Of a DNA stretch of 64,000 nt, positions 42,992 through 50,837 are shown one piece after another. The notes under the pieces were generated by a model, which searched no databases, had not been told where the DNA came from, and worked only from the letters and a program-made list of their open reading frames with translations. This DNA comes from an uncultured Eubacteriales bacterium (lineage in GTDB: Bacteria > Bacillota > Clostridia > Christensenellales > Aristaeellaceae). How positions within the stretch are numbered: position 1 is the first letter of the stretch; every line of letters begins with the position of its first letter. The stretch is from NCBI GenBank assembly GCA_900315675.1, contig OMZY01000005.1, forward strand, positions 1 to 64,000, written 5' to 3'. A program made the position numbers and the translations under genes.

Positions 42992-43351
42992 TTATTTCAG
43001 GCTGCTCCGGATGGCGTTGAAGGATTCTTCGGAAATATCGTGTTCGATCTTGCAGGCGTCCTTCCGGGCAATTTCCTCATCCACGCCGAGGGAGACAAAG
43101 AACTTCGTCAGGGTCAGGTGGCGGTCATAGGTGCGGCGGGCAATGGGATAGCCCTTATCGGTCAGGGAAATGAGGCCACCCTTTTCCATAGAGATGTAGC
43201 CGTTTTCCCGCAGCTTCTTCATGGCGACGCTGACGGAAGGCTTGGTCACGCCGAGGGATTCGGCAATATCCGTTGAACGGGCATATCCCTTTTCCTCCAG
43301 CAGGACAAGGATCTGCTCCAGATAGTCTTCCGCGGATTCATATATATTCAT
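42992..43351 (-). CDS. DtxR/MntR-family metal-dependent regulator, 119 aa
   Basis: N-terminal winged helix 'ESAEDYLEQILVLLEEKGYARSTDIAESLGVTKPSVSVAMKKLRENGYI' pattern and the dimerisation/metal domain with 'FFVSLGVDEEIARKDACKIEHDIS' (the usual C/E/H ligands). It is the short, MntR-like form with no SH3 domain. The six TTAG-N6-CTAA palindromes around it match the DtxR/IdeR half-site TTAG, so it is the best candidate regulator of the island. GGGAGGAT precedes the start. Located between the AraC gene and the zinc-ribbon gene in one operon. Confidence 0.9.
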   Translation of the reverse strand: MNIYESAEDYLEQILVLLEEKGYARSTDIAESLGVTKPSVSVAMKKLRENGYISMEKGGLISLTDKGYPIARRTYDRHLTLTKFFVSLGVDEEIARKDACKIEHDISEESFNAIRSSLK

Positions 43352-43400
43352 GGCGTCTATCCTCCCGGTGATGTGTTGTTATTTCTTATTAAAGAATGTA

Positions 43401-43787
43401 TCACATCAGGCCGGTTAAATCAATCAAATCTTTTGGCTGGCCCGTTTCCGGCTTACGCCAGTCGCTGGGCGCGACGCCGGTCATTTTCTTGAACAGGTGG
43501 GAGAAATGGGCGGAGGAAACGTACCCTACGGACGCGCCGATTTCGGACACGGAAAGATCGGTTTCGTCCAGCAGGTGTTTCGCCTTTTCACAGCGGATGG
43601 CGTTGTGGTACCAGAGCAGGGTGTGCCCGGTTTCCCGCTTGAAGACGCGGGCCAGATAGTTCCCGTTCACGAAAAGCGCCGAGGCGATCCCGGTAAGGGA
43701 GAACTTCTGTTCGCTGTGCTCCCGGATAAAGTATCCCGCCTGCTGCGCCAGGCGCTTGCCGGCGGTGGTTCTGGTTGATTCGGCCAT
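43401..43787 (-). CDS. AraC-family DNA-binding protein (HTH domain only), 128 aa
   Basis: Two AraC-type helix-turn-helix motifs: 'FSLTGIASALFVNGNYLARVFKRETG' and 'LSVSEIGASVGYVSSAHFSHLFKKMTGVAPSDWRK'. There is no N-terminal sensor domain. AAGGGAGG precedes the start. Its promoter contains a TTAG-N6-CTAA operator, so it is probably iron-regulated and autoregulatory within the operon with DtxR. Diverges from the FTR1 operon. Confidence 0.9.
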   Translation of the reverse strand: MAESTRTTAGKRLAQQAGYFIREHSEQKFSLTGIASALFVNGNYLARVFKRETGHTLLWYHNAIRCEKAKHLLDETDLSVSEIGASVGYVSSAHFSHLFKKMTGVAPSDWRKPETGQPKDLIDLTGLM

Positions 43788-43821
43788 GACGGATGCCTCC
43801 CTTGAGAATTAATGCTTACAT

Positions 43822-43850
43822 ATATTAGCATAAACTAACAAACGAATCAA
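43822..43850 (-). promoter_or_regulatory. Promoter of the AraC/DtxR operon with operator 1
   Basis: On the minus strand: TTGATT (43845-43850), 17 bp, TAATAT (43822-43827) preceded by TGC (extended -10). The palindrome TTAG-CATAAA-CTAA (43825-43838) overlaps the -10 and spacer. Confidence 0.8.
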
Positions 43851-43920
43851 ATCTTTTTTGGCTGAAGTCATTATCGAAAAATATATCTGCAAAAGGTCAA
43901 TTTCAGGCAAGCGAAAAAGA

Positions 43921-43962
43921 TTAGATTATGCTAATATACTTTCGCTGATTAGCTGATACTAA
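43921..43962 (+). promoter_or_regulatory. FTR1 operon promoter region with operators 2 and 3
   Basis: TTAG-ATTATG-CTAA (43921-43934) overlaps an extended -10 TGCTAATAT (43929-43937); TTAG-CTGATA-CTAA (43949-43962) lies at the start region, 28 bp further on. I see no strong -35. Confidence 0.8.
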
Positions 43963-43994
43963 CGGCAATAATGCGAAAGAAAGAGGACGACAGC

Positions 43995-45743
43995 ATGAGA
44001 AAAGCCCTTCGGCCCGTGTTGTGGCTGCTGCTGATATTGTCCCTGATGGTGCAGGCTCTTCCCGCCCTGGGCGAGGGAACGGCCAGCACCCGCTGGGCTG
44101 ACGCGTCAGACGAAATTGACAAATACCTGGATACCGCTTTTGAAGACTACCTGGCAGGCGACGCGGGAACCGCGTACAGCAACGTGAACGACGCCTACTT
44201 CCGGGTGTATGAAACCACCGGCTTTGAGCGCCAGACCATGAGCTACATTTCCGGCGTGCGCAAGAACGCCGTGGAGATGCAGTTCTCCGCCTGCAAAGCG
44301 GCGGTGAAAAAGGAAAACACGGATCAGGAAACGATCGTTTCCGTCCGCAGCGCCCTGTTCAAGCTGAAGGCCATGATCCGGGAGGACGGCAACAAGCTGG
44401 CCGCGCAGCAGGGCGGCGTGCAGAGCGAAAACAAGTTCTACAAAAACGGCGAGCTGGTTTCCACGGATCCCTATCCCGAGTATTCCCCCGACCCGAATGC
44501 CGCGGCCAAATACGCCAGCTGGTATGAAGCGGCGAGCCTGACCAAGGAACTGCTGGACACGGCCTACCTGGCCTACCTGGACAAGGACTTCGACGCGGCG
44601 GACGACAACCTGAACACCGCCTACTACAGCGTATACGAAGAATCCGGACTGTCCCACAAAATCTACACGGAGCTGGGCGTCAAGGACCGCCGGGAGACCG
44701 AGAAGCAGTTTACGGAACTGCGGAACCTGGTCAGCTCCGGAAATGAAAAGTACCAGAAGAACAAATACCGCACGACCAGCGACAAAACCAAGCAGGTGCT
44801 GCTGAAGAAGGCAAAGACGCTGGACGAGATGGCGGCCGCGGAAAAAGGAGCCGCGGAGGTTCCGGCTGAAGAGGCTGCCGCGGAGGTCACGGAAGAGGCG
44901 CAGAGCAGTCCGCAGTGGCTGACGTTCCTGGGCGCCTTCGGCATCATCGTCCGGGAGGGCCTGGAGGCGATCCTGGTCATCGCCGCGATCATCGCCTACC
45001 TGGTGAAGAGCGGCAACGGAAAGAGCCTGAAGAATGTTTACATCGGCGCGCTGGCCGGTATCCTGGCAAGCTTTGCCGCCGCAGCTGTGCTCTACTTCGT
45101 CAAGCAGGCGGTTGCCGGCGCCGGCATGGCGCAGGAACTGATTGAAGGCGTGACCGCCCTGATCGCCGTGTGCGTCCTGTTCTACGTTTCCAACTGGATG
45201 ATCTCCAAGGCGGAAGCGGCGGCCTGGACGGGCTACATTGACAGCAAGGTGCGCAGCGGCGTGGAAAAGCGCTCCGCCTTTACCCTGGCCTTCACTGCGT
45301 TCCTGTCCGTATTCCGTGAAGGCGCGGAAGTGGTGCTGTTCTACCAGCCGATGCTGCAGGAAGGCAACGCGGGCATGGTCTGGGCCGGCTTCGGCGCAGG
45401 CGTGGTGATCCTGGTGTTTGTCTACCTGGCCATCACCAAGCTGTCCATCAAGCTGCCGATCAAGGTGTTCTTCACAGCTACCAGCATTCTCATGGCTGTG
45501 ATGTGCGTCAGCTTCCTGGGCAGCGGCATCAAGGAGCTGGCGGAAGGCAACCTGTTCGACCTGACGCTGCGGGTGCCCGGTATTCCGGAAAACGACGTGA
45601 TCCAGATCTTCGGCATCTATCCGTACATGGAGACGCTGGTGCCGCAGCTGATTCTGGCCATCATCCTGCTGGTGACCTTCATGATTGCCCACTACCGGGG
45701 CAAACTGGCGGCCCAGCGCAAGGAACTGACGGCTGCCCATTAA
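43995..45743 (+). CDS. FTR1-family iron permease with duplicated N-terminal domain, 582 aa
   Basis: ATG 43995 follows AGAGGA. Signal peptide, then two copies of a helical domain (about 30-120 and 180-255) sharing 'DTAFEDYLAGDAGTAYSNVNDAYFRVYE' / 'DTAYLAYLDKDFDAADDNLNTAYYSVYE' type sequence, then an FTR1 membrane domain with R320-E-G-L-E324 and R441-E-G-A-E445, the iron-binding REGLE/REGxE pair. Corresponds to FetM or Cj1658-type permeases, which import Fe2+ with a P19 partner. First gene of the operon to 53961. Confidence 0.92.
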   Translation: MRKALRPVLWLLLILSLMVQALPALGEGTASTRWADASDEIDKYLDTAFEDYLAGDAGTAYSNVNDAYFRVYETTGFERQTMSYISGVRKNAVEMQFSACKAAVKKENTDQETIVSVRSALFKLKAMIREDGNKLAAQQGGVQSENKFYKNGELVSTDPYPEYSPDPNAAAKYASWYEAASLTKELLDTAYLAYLDKDFDAADDNLNTAYYSVYEESGLSHKIYTELGVKDRRETEKQFTELRNLVSSGNEKYQKNKYRTTSDKTKQVLLKKAKTLDEMAAAEKGAAEVPAEEAAAEVTEEAQSSPQWLTFLGAFGIIVREGLEAILVIAAIIAYLVKSGNGKSLKNVYIGALAGILASFAAAAVLYFVKQAVAGAGMAQELIEGVTALIAVCVLFYVSNWMISKAEAAAWTGYIDSKVRSGVEKRSAFTLAFTAFLSVFREGAEVVLFYQPMLQEGNAGMVWAGFGAGVVILVFVYLAITKLSIKLPIKVFFTATSILMAVMCVSFLGSGIKELAEGNLFDLTLRVPGIPENDVIQIFGIYPYMETLVPQLILAIILLVTFMIAHYRGKLAAQRKELTAAH

Positions 45744-45754
45744 TCAGATTTTTC

Positions 45755-45777
45755 GCGCGGTGCCCCGCGCACCGCGC
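45755..45777 (+). other. Intercistronic hairpin
   Basis: GCGCGGTGC / GCACCGCGC stem with loop CCCGC, between the FTR1 and P19 genes and without a T tract. Likely sets differential mRNA stability. Confidence 0.5.
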
Positions 45778-45841
45778 TGAAGAATACCAATATGGATATT
45801 ATTTCCAGACTCACCGATTCATTAAAGGAGGATCCCCCAAA

Positions 45842-46396
45842 ATGAAAAAACTGCTTTCTATGGTTCTGGCTGTTATGATGCTGTTCTCCCTGTCCGCCGT
45901 CGCGATGGCGGAAGACGAAGCCGGTTTCGATGAATTCGAACTGGGCGTTGAAGGCGAACAGGAAGTTGGCTTCATGACCATGGCTATGGTTTACTTCCAG
46001 CCCGTTGACATGGCTCCCGTTGACCAGGCGACCGCCAAGGAAAACACGGACCTGCACATCGAAGTGGACCTGACCGCCAACGAGAACGGCTATGCCTTCC
46101 CGGTGGACCAGTGGGTGCCCTACCTGACCATTGACTTCGTGATCCGCGACACCGAAGGCAAGGAAGTGACCTCCGGTTCCATGATGCCCATGGCGGCCTC
46201 CGACGGCCCCCACTACGGCAACAACATCAAGCTGGCTGACGGCGAGTACAGCATCACCCTGTACATCAAGAGCCCGGCCGAAAACGGCTACCTGCTGCAT
46301 GTTGACTCCGAGACCGGCGTCGACGCCAAGGACGGTTTCTGGACCGAGCCCCTGGAAGCGACCTGGACCGGCTGGAAGTTCGTCAAGCAGTGGTAA
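45842..46396 (+). CDS. P19/Tp34-like periplasmic iron protein (Fe2+ transport protein family), 184 aa
   Basis: AAAGGAGG (45824-45831) precedes ATG 45842; signal peptide with cleavage after AMA. The mature part matches the PF10634 beta-sandwich: 'QEVGFMTMAMVYFQPVDM' near the N terminus with metal-binding Met/Glu positions, 'DLHIEVDLTANENGYAFP', 'PHYGNNIKLADGEYSITLYI' with the conserved His. Works with FTR1 to bind and deliver Fe2+ (or Cu2+ as a cofactor). Followed by a strong intercistronic hairpin. Confidence 0.92.
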   Translation: MKKLLSMVLAVMMLFSLSAVAMAEDEAGFDEFELGVEGEQEVGFMTMAMVYFQPVDMAPVDQATAKENTDLHIEVDLTANENGYAFPVDQWVPYLTIDFVIRDTEGKEVTSGSMMPMAASDGPHYGNNIKLADGEYSITLYIKSPAENGYLLHVDSETGVDAKDGFWTEPLEATWTGWKFVKQW

Positions 46397-46426
46397 TCAA
46401 TCCCTGAACTGAAGACTTTGCGACAG

Positions 46427-46459
46427 CCGGCGCGGGATCCGCGGGGGATCCCGCGCCGG
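46427..46459 (+). other. Strong intercistronic hairpin
   Basis: Perfect 14-bp stem CCGGCGCGGGATCC / GGATCCCGCGCCGG, loop GCGGG, with no T tract, 12 nt before the Shine-Dalgarno of the next gene. Could lower expression of the downstream membrane genes relative to P19. Confidence 0.6.
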
Positions 46460-46484
46460 TATATTCCATCTGGAGGGTATCACT

Positions 46485-47774
46485 TTGCTGTATTATCTCT
46501 GGAGTGTTATACAGGATCTGTTCTATACCGTCACAATCACAACGCTGATGCATGCTTTCCTGGGACGGCTGTACGGCCGGACGGGACGCCGGGAACACGC
46601 CGTCGGCCTGTGGCTGGGCGTCATTGCCGGGATTGCCCTGGCTGTGGTCAAGCAGACCACCAATAAAATCATCTCCAGTCACTGGAACCATTGGACCTAC
46701 GCTTATCTGATGGCTTTCATAGTGGCATTTTTCATGTTATCCCTTTTTCAGGGCCGGAAGGAAGGAAAGAAACCGGGCGCGGGCGGGATCTGCCTGACCG
46801 TGTGCGGCGCGGCGGTTTCCGCGGGAATGATCTTCTTCCGGCTGCCGACAGTGCTGCTGTATCCCTTCAGCTTCAACACGATGGGAAACGGCTTCTTCTC
46901 GGCCTACTACATGGAGCGGCTGGGCGGCTGGGCCCTGGCGCTTCTGCTGCTGTTCGTCTATTCGCGCTTCCTGTACGGATGCGCTGTACATATCCGGAAG
47001 TCCGCTGCACCGCGGCGGATTCTCCGCGCGGGAGTGCTTCTCTACGCGGTCTACTGCCTGGGACGGTTCTTTGTCCCGTGGATCAGCCGGGCCAGGTGGC
47101 TGGGCTGGTCTGTGAAGTACACAGAGGCTGAATACGGCTGGATCGGCTCCTTCACCATGTGGACGGCCACCAACGCCATGATCTTCATCTGGGCGGCCGC
47201 GTTCCTGGCCGCACTGCTGGCACTGCTGTTCCTGCTGGAAAACACAAAGGTGACGGAACCCTATGAGCACGCAGCGCAGCTGCGCAAGCTCCGGGCGGGC
47301 AACCGGAAACGCCGCCGCCTGGCGATCGCCACGCTGGTGATGGTTCTGCTGTTTGTGCTGACGCTGACCGTGGTGAAGGCCTACGATACCCGGGAAGTGG
47401 TGCTGTCCGCGCCGGAAAGCTATACGGTGGACGGGGACCGGATCCTGATTCCCACGGAGGCTGTGAACGACGGCCACCTGCACCGGTTTGAATACACGAC
47501 GGAGAAGAATGTGACCATCCGCTGGATTGTGGTGAAGAAGCCCAATGCCGCGACCTACGGCGTCGGCTTTGACGCCTGCGAGGTGTGCGGAAACGCCGGC
47601 TATTACGAGCGGGGCAGCCAGGTGGTCTGCAAACGCTGCGACGTGGTCATGAACATCAACACCATCGGCTTCAAGGGCGGATGCAACCCGATCCCGCTGG
47701 CCTATGAGGTGGGAGAAGGGAATCTGGTGTTCAGGCTTGAGGACCTACTCGCCGGAGAAAAGGAATTCAGATAA
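46485..47774 (+). CDS. DUF2318 Fe-S membrane protein, 429 aa
   Basis: TTG 46485 lies 7 nt after GGAGGG. About eight hydrophobic helices (residues 1-300) precede an extracytoplasmic DUF2318 domain with the metal ligands C365-x2-C368, C382-x2-C385 and C400 ('DACEVCGNAGYYE', 'VVCKRCDVVMN', 'FKGGCNPI'). Homologues sit beside FTR1/P19 (Cj1660 in Campylobacter) and are thought to pass electrons for reductive iron uptake. Confidence 0.9.
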   Translation: MLYYLWSVIQDLFYTVTITTLMHAFLGRLYGRTGRREHAVGLWLGVIAGIALAVVKQTTNKIISSHWNHWTYAYLMAFIVAFFMLSLFQGRKEGKKPGAGGICLTVCGAAVSAGMIFFRLPTVLLYPFSFNTMGNGFFSAYYMERLGGWALALLLLFVYSRFLYGCAVHIRKSAAPRRILRAGVLLYAVYCLGRFFVPWISRARWLGWSVKYTEAEYGWIGSFTMWTATNAMIFIWAAAFLAALLALLFLLENTKVTEPYEHAAQLRKLRAGNRKRRRLAIATLVMVLLFVLTLTVVKAYDTREVVLSAPESYTVDGDRILIPTEAVNDGHLHRFEYTTEKNVTIRWIVVKKPNAATYGVGFDACEVCGNAGYYERGSQVVCKRCDVVMNINTIGFKGGCNPIPLAYEVGEGNLVFRLEDLLAGEKEFR

Positions 47775-48054
47775 TTAAGAATTAAGAATTCTATGATCAC
47801 CGTTACCAAAGTTCCAATGGGAACTTTGACGGCTGTAATATGGCAACTGTATTCCGCAATCTCAATGGTCGTAACTCCACACTGTGGAGCTTACTCCCTT
47901 TCGATTGATCTCAGATCTGATGAAATATCTGCCACTGGCAGTCATCAGATCTTCGTCCCAAATCAAAGATTTGGACAGTTGCTCAACAATTCAGAATTAA
48001 TACTTCATTTCTTTCAGAAATGATGGCCTTACTGTTACAGGAGGAAGACAACAA
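47775..48054. repeat. Repeat mosaic inside the iron operon
   Basis: Heptads (47773-47791), a bulged hairpin (47800-47832; CCGT/ACGG outer, TAC bulge, CAAAGTTCC/GGAACTTTG inner), the two-hairpin element copy 5 (47854-47958) and a CAAATC...GATTTG small hairpin (47960-47975), then a heptad and AGGAGG. Both structured families are therefore transcribed as part of the iron operon mRNA. Confidence 0.8.
47854..47958. repeat. Two-hairpin element, copy 5
   Basis: Hairpin 1 GTAA/TTAC closing CTCCACA-C-TGTGGAG; hairpin 2 AGATCTGATGA/TCATCAGATCT (47913-47923/47942-47952), inner CTGCC-ACT-GGCAG (47929-47941). Most divergent copy, with all stems still paired. Confidence 0.85.
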
Positions 48055-49353
48055 ATGCTATTGCGGATGATTCGCGGCGTCCTGTTCCATCAGAAGGGAA
48101 AAATGCTGCTGATCGCGTTCACGATCGCGCTGGGGGCCAGCCTGGCCACAGGCATGCTGAACGTGATGATGGACGTCGGAGACAAGGTCAACCAGGAACT
48201 GAAGAATTACGGCGCCAATATCGTGGTGAAGCCGAAGGACTCCTCCCTGCTGTCCGACATCTATGACGTGGGAGAGGGCGGCGAGGAACTGAATACCGCC
48301 TGGCTGAACGAAGGGGACCTGGGCAAGATCAAGACGATCTTCTGGGCGTTCAACATTGTGGATTTTGCCCCCTTCCTGGACACCCAGGCCGTACTGCCGG
48401 ACGGCAGCGCGGTGAAGCTGAACGGAAGCTGGTTCAACCACCACTTGTCCCTTCCCACGGGCGAGGAACTGGACGCCGGCGTGGTCGGCATGCGTTCCTG
48501 GTGGGATGTGACGGACGGACGCTGGCTGGATGAAAAGGACGAGAACGCCAACGCGGAAATCATGGCCGGTATGACGGTGGCGCAGGCCCAGGGCTGGAAA
48601 GCGGGCGACACCGTGAAGCTGCGGGGCAGCAAGGGTGAAAAGACCGTGACCGTCGCCGGCATCTATGACGCGGGCGGAGACGAGGACGAACAGATCTTCG
48701 GCACGCTGGCCCTGGTGCAGGAGCTGACCGACCGGGCGGGCAAGGTGGCTTCGGTGGAGGTTTCCGCCATCACCACGCCGGACAACGAACTGGCGCGCCG
48801 GGCGGCCCGGAATCCCGCGGCCCTGTCCGGCCGGGACTATGAAACCTGGTACTGCACGGCGTATGTGAGCGCGATCTGTTACCAGATCCAGGAAGCCATT
48901 CCCGGATCCGTGGCCGCCGCGGTCCGCAAGGTGGCGGAAGGCGAAGGCGCGATCCTGGAGAAAACCCAGCTGCTGATGATCCTGATTACGGCGCTGAGCC
49001 TGATCGGTTCCGCCCTGGGCATCAGCAACCTGGTGACAGCCAGCGTGATGGAACGGGCGAAGGAGATCGGCCTGCTGAAGGCTATCGGCGCACGGGATCA
49101 TTCCATCACGGGCGTTATCATGACGGAAATCCTGGTCACGGCGCTGATCGGCGGCGCGGCGGGATACTTTATTGGCTTCGGATTTGCCCAGCTGATCGGC
49201 CGGAGCGTGTTCGGCGCGGCAGTTGAGATGAAACCGGCGGTGGTGCCGATCGTGGCGGGCCTGGTTGCGCTGGTGACGCTGGCGGGCAGCCTGCCGGCGA
49301 TCCGGACGGTGCTCAGGCTGAAGCCGGCCGAAGTTCTTCATGGGGGTCACTAA
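48055..49353 (+). CDS. FtsX-type ABC permease 1, 432 aa
   Basis: ATG 48055 follows AGGAGG. N-terminal membrane helix, MacB-like periplasmic core ('VWDVTDGRWLDEKD', 'AQGWKAGDTVKLRGSKGEKTVTVAGIYDAGG'), then the FtsX membrane module with 'SVMERAKEIGLLKAIGARDHSITGVIMTEILV' and a final 'IRTVLRLKPAEVLHGGH'. Corresponds to Cj1661-type permeases of the P19 iron locus. Pairs with the next permease and the ATPase at 50938. Confidence 0.9.
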   Translation: MLLRMIRGVLFHQKGKMLLIAFTIALGASLATGMLNVMMDVGDKVNQELKNYGANIVVKPKDSSLLSDIYDVGEGGEELNTAWLNEGDLGKIKTIFWAFNIVDFAPFLDTQAVLPDGSAVKLNGSWFNHHLSLPTGEELDAGVVGMRSWWDVTDGRWLDEKDENANAEIMAGMTVAQAQGWKAGDTVKLRGSKGEKTVTVAGIYDAGGDEDEQIFGTLALVQELTDRAGKVASVEVSAITTPDNELARRAARNPAALSGRDYETWYCTAYVSAICYQIQEAIPGSVAAAVRKVAEGEGAILEKTQLLMILITALSLIGSALGISNLVTASVMERAKEIGLLKAIGARDHSITGVIMTEILVTALIGGAAGYFIGFGFAQLIGRSVFGAAVEMKPAVVPIVAGLVALVTLAGSLPAIRTVLRLKPAEVLHGGH

Positions 49354-49356
49354 AAA

Positions 49357-50817
49357 ATGACAAGACGCAGAATGTTCCTGAGAATGATCACCGCCTCGCT
49401 GCTCCGGCGGCGGAGCCGGATGCTGATCGCACTGCTGTCCATCGGCATCGGCGCGACGATCCTGGCAGGCCTGGTGACAATATATGTGGACGTACCCCGG
49501 CAGATGGGCGCCCAGTTCCGCTCCTTCGGCGCGAATATGCTGCTGCTTTCCGACGAGGGAAAGAGCATGACGAAGGATCAGCTGGACGGAGCCCTGGAAA
49601 AGATTGACGCGGAACAGCTGGTGGGCGCGGCGCCCTACCGCTACGTACGGGTGGACATGACCACACGGCAGCAGTCCTTTACAGCTGCGGGTACGGACTT
49701 CAGCCAGATTACAAAGACCAGCCCTTATTTCAGCGTGGACGGCCGGTATCCGGAGAATCCCCGGGAAGTGCTGGTAGGCAAGGAAATTGCCGAAACCATC
49801 GGCGTGCGGATCGGATCGGACATGGAGCTGACCTGGCAGCCGTCCGCCGGTGAGATGACCGGCGATCCGGCAGAAGACCGGAAGCCGGGCGCGGTACTGA
49901 CCGGCAGCGCGGAGGGCTGGAGCGGCGGCAAGGTTTACGTGACCGCCCGGCTGGACAATGAATCCCGGATCGCCTCCCTGACCATTGACGCGGGAACCCA
50001 GACGCCGGAGATCGGCGGGCTGGCACAGACGGACGAAGCCTTCAATGCCCAGTTTATCGGAAAGGCGCTGCCGCTGACCCTGGGCGGGGACGTGGACATG
50101 CTCAGCGGAGCCACGGTGACCTCCACGGCGGTGGTGGACGCCCTGAACACGGCCCGGAACGCAGAAAGCAGCGTGACGGCGCGGACGGTGAAATGCACGG
50201 TGTCCGGCATCCTGACCACGGGCGGCGAGGAAGAAGCCTACGTGTTCATGAGCCTGGAGGATATGACGAACCTGACGGGTGAGGACAAGGTAGACGTGGC
50301 GGAGCTGAGCGTGAGCGCCTCGGCGGAGGAACTGGAAGCCTATACGGAACAGATTTCCGCGGAGACGGAGGGCGTCAAAGCCCGACTGGTCAAGCGGGTG
50401 ACGCGGTCCGAAACGGCGGTGCTCGGCAAACTGCAGAGCCTGGTGTTCCTGGTGACCGCGGTGGTGCTGGTGCTCACGATGATCTGCGTATCCACCACGA
50501 TGATGGCGGTTGTATCGGAACGCCGGCGGGAGATCGGCCTGCGGAAGGCGCTGGGCGCCTCCGACGGCAGTATCCGGGCGGAGTTCCTGGGCGAGGGCGT
50601 GTTCCTGGGTCTGCTGGGCGGATTGCTGGGCGGCCTGCTGGGCTTTGTGTTTGCCCAGGTGGTGAGCGTGAACGTGTTCGGTTCCTCCATCACATTCCAG
50701 CCGCTGCTGCTGCCCGCGGCGGTGATCGTATCCATCGCGGTGGCGGCCCTCAGCTGCCTGCAGCCGATCAAGCGCGCAGTGGCCATTGACCCGGCAATTG
50801 TGTTAAAAGATGAATGA
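49357..50817 (+). CDS. FtsX-type ABC permease 2 with inserted FMN_bind domain, 486 aa
   Basis: The N-terminal helix and FtsX module ('VVSERRREIGLRKALGASDGSIRAEFLGEGV') are normal. Between the core segments (about residues 175-275) is an FMN_bind-type domain: 'GGKVYVTARLDNESRIASLTIDAGTQTPEIGGLAQTDEAF' pattern followed by D247-M-L-S-G-A-T-V-T255, which fits the ApbE flavinylation motif Dxx[ST]GAT-x-[ST], so Thr255 should carry FMN. This places a covalent flavin on the outer face of an ABC permease, next to a DUF2318 redox protein. No apbE is in the window. Three bp after permease 1. Confidence 0.88.
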   Translation: MTRRRMFLRMITASLLRRRSRMLIALLSIGIGATILAGLVTIYVDVPRQMGAQFRSFGANMLLLSDEGKSMTKDQLDGALEKIDAEQLVGAAPYRYVRVDMTTRQQSFTAAGTDFSQITKTSPYFSVDGRYPENPREVLVGKEIAETIGVRIGSDMELTWQPSAGEMTGDPAEDRKPGAVLTGSAEGWSGGKVYVTARLDNESRIASLTIDAGTQTPEIGGLAQTDEAFNAQFIGKALPLTLGGDVDMLSGATVTSTAVVDALNTARNAESSVTARTVKCTVSGILTTGGEEEAYVFMSLEDMTNLTGEDKVDVAELSVSASAEELEAYTEQISAETEGVKARLVKRVTRSETAVLGKLQSLVFLVTAVVLVLTMICVSTTMMAVVSERRREIGLRKALGASDGSIRAEFLGEGVFLGLLGGLLGGLLGFVFAQVVSVNVFGSSITFQPLLLPAAVIVSIAVAALSCLQPIKRAVAIDPAIVLKDE

Positions 50818-50837
50818 TATTCATCTTTTAACACAAT
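50797..50837 (+). terminator. Hairpin overlapping the stop of permease 2
   Basis: Perfect 19-bp stem ATTGTGTTAAAAGATGAAT / ATTCATCTTTTAACACAAT with a 3-nt loop. The last codons and stop of the permease are within the 5' arm. No T tract; heptads follow (50886-50921). Probably partial termination or processing within the operon. Confidence 0.55.
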
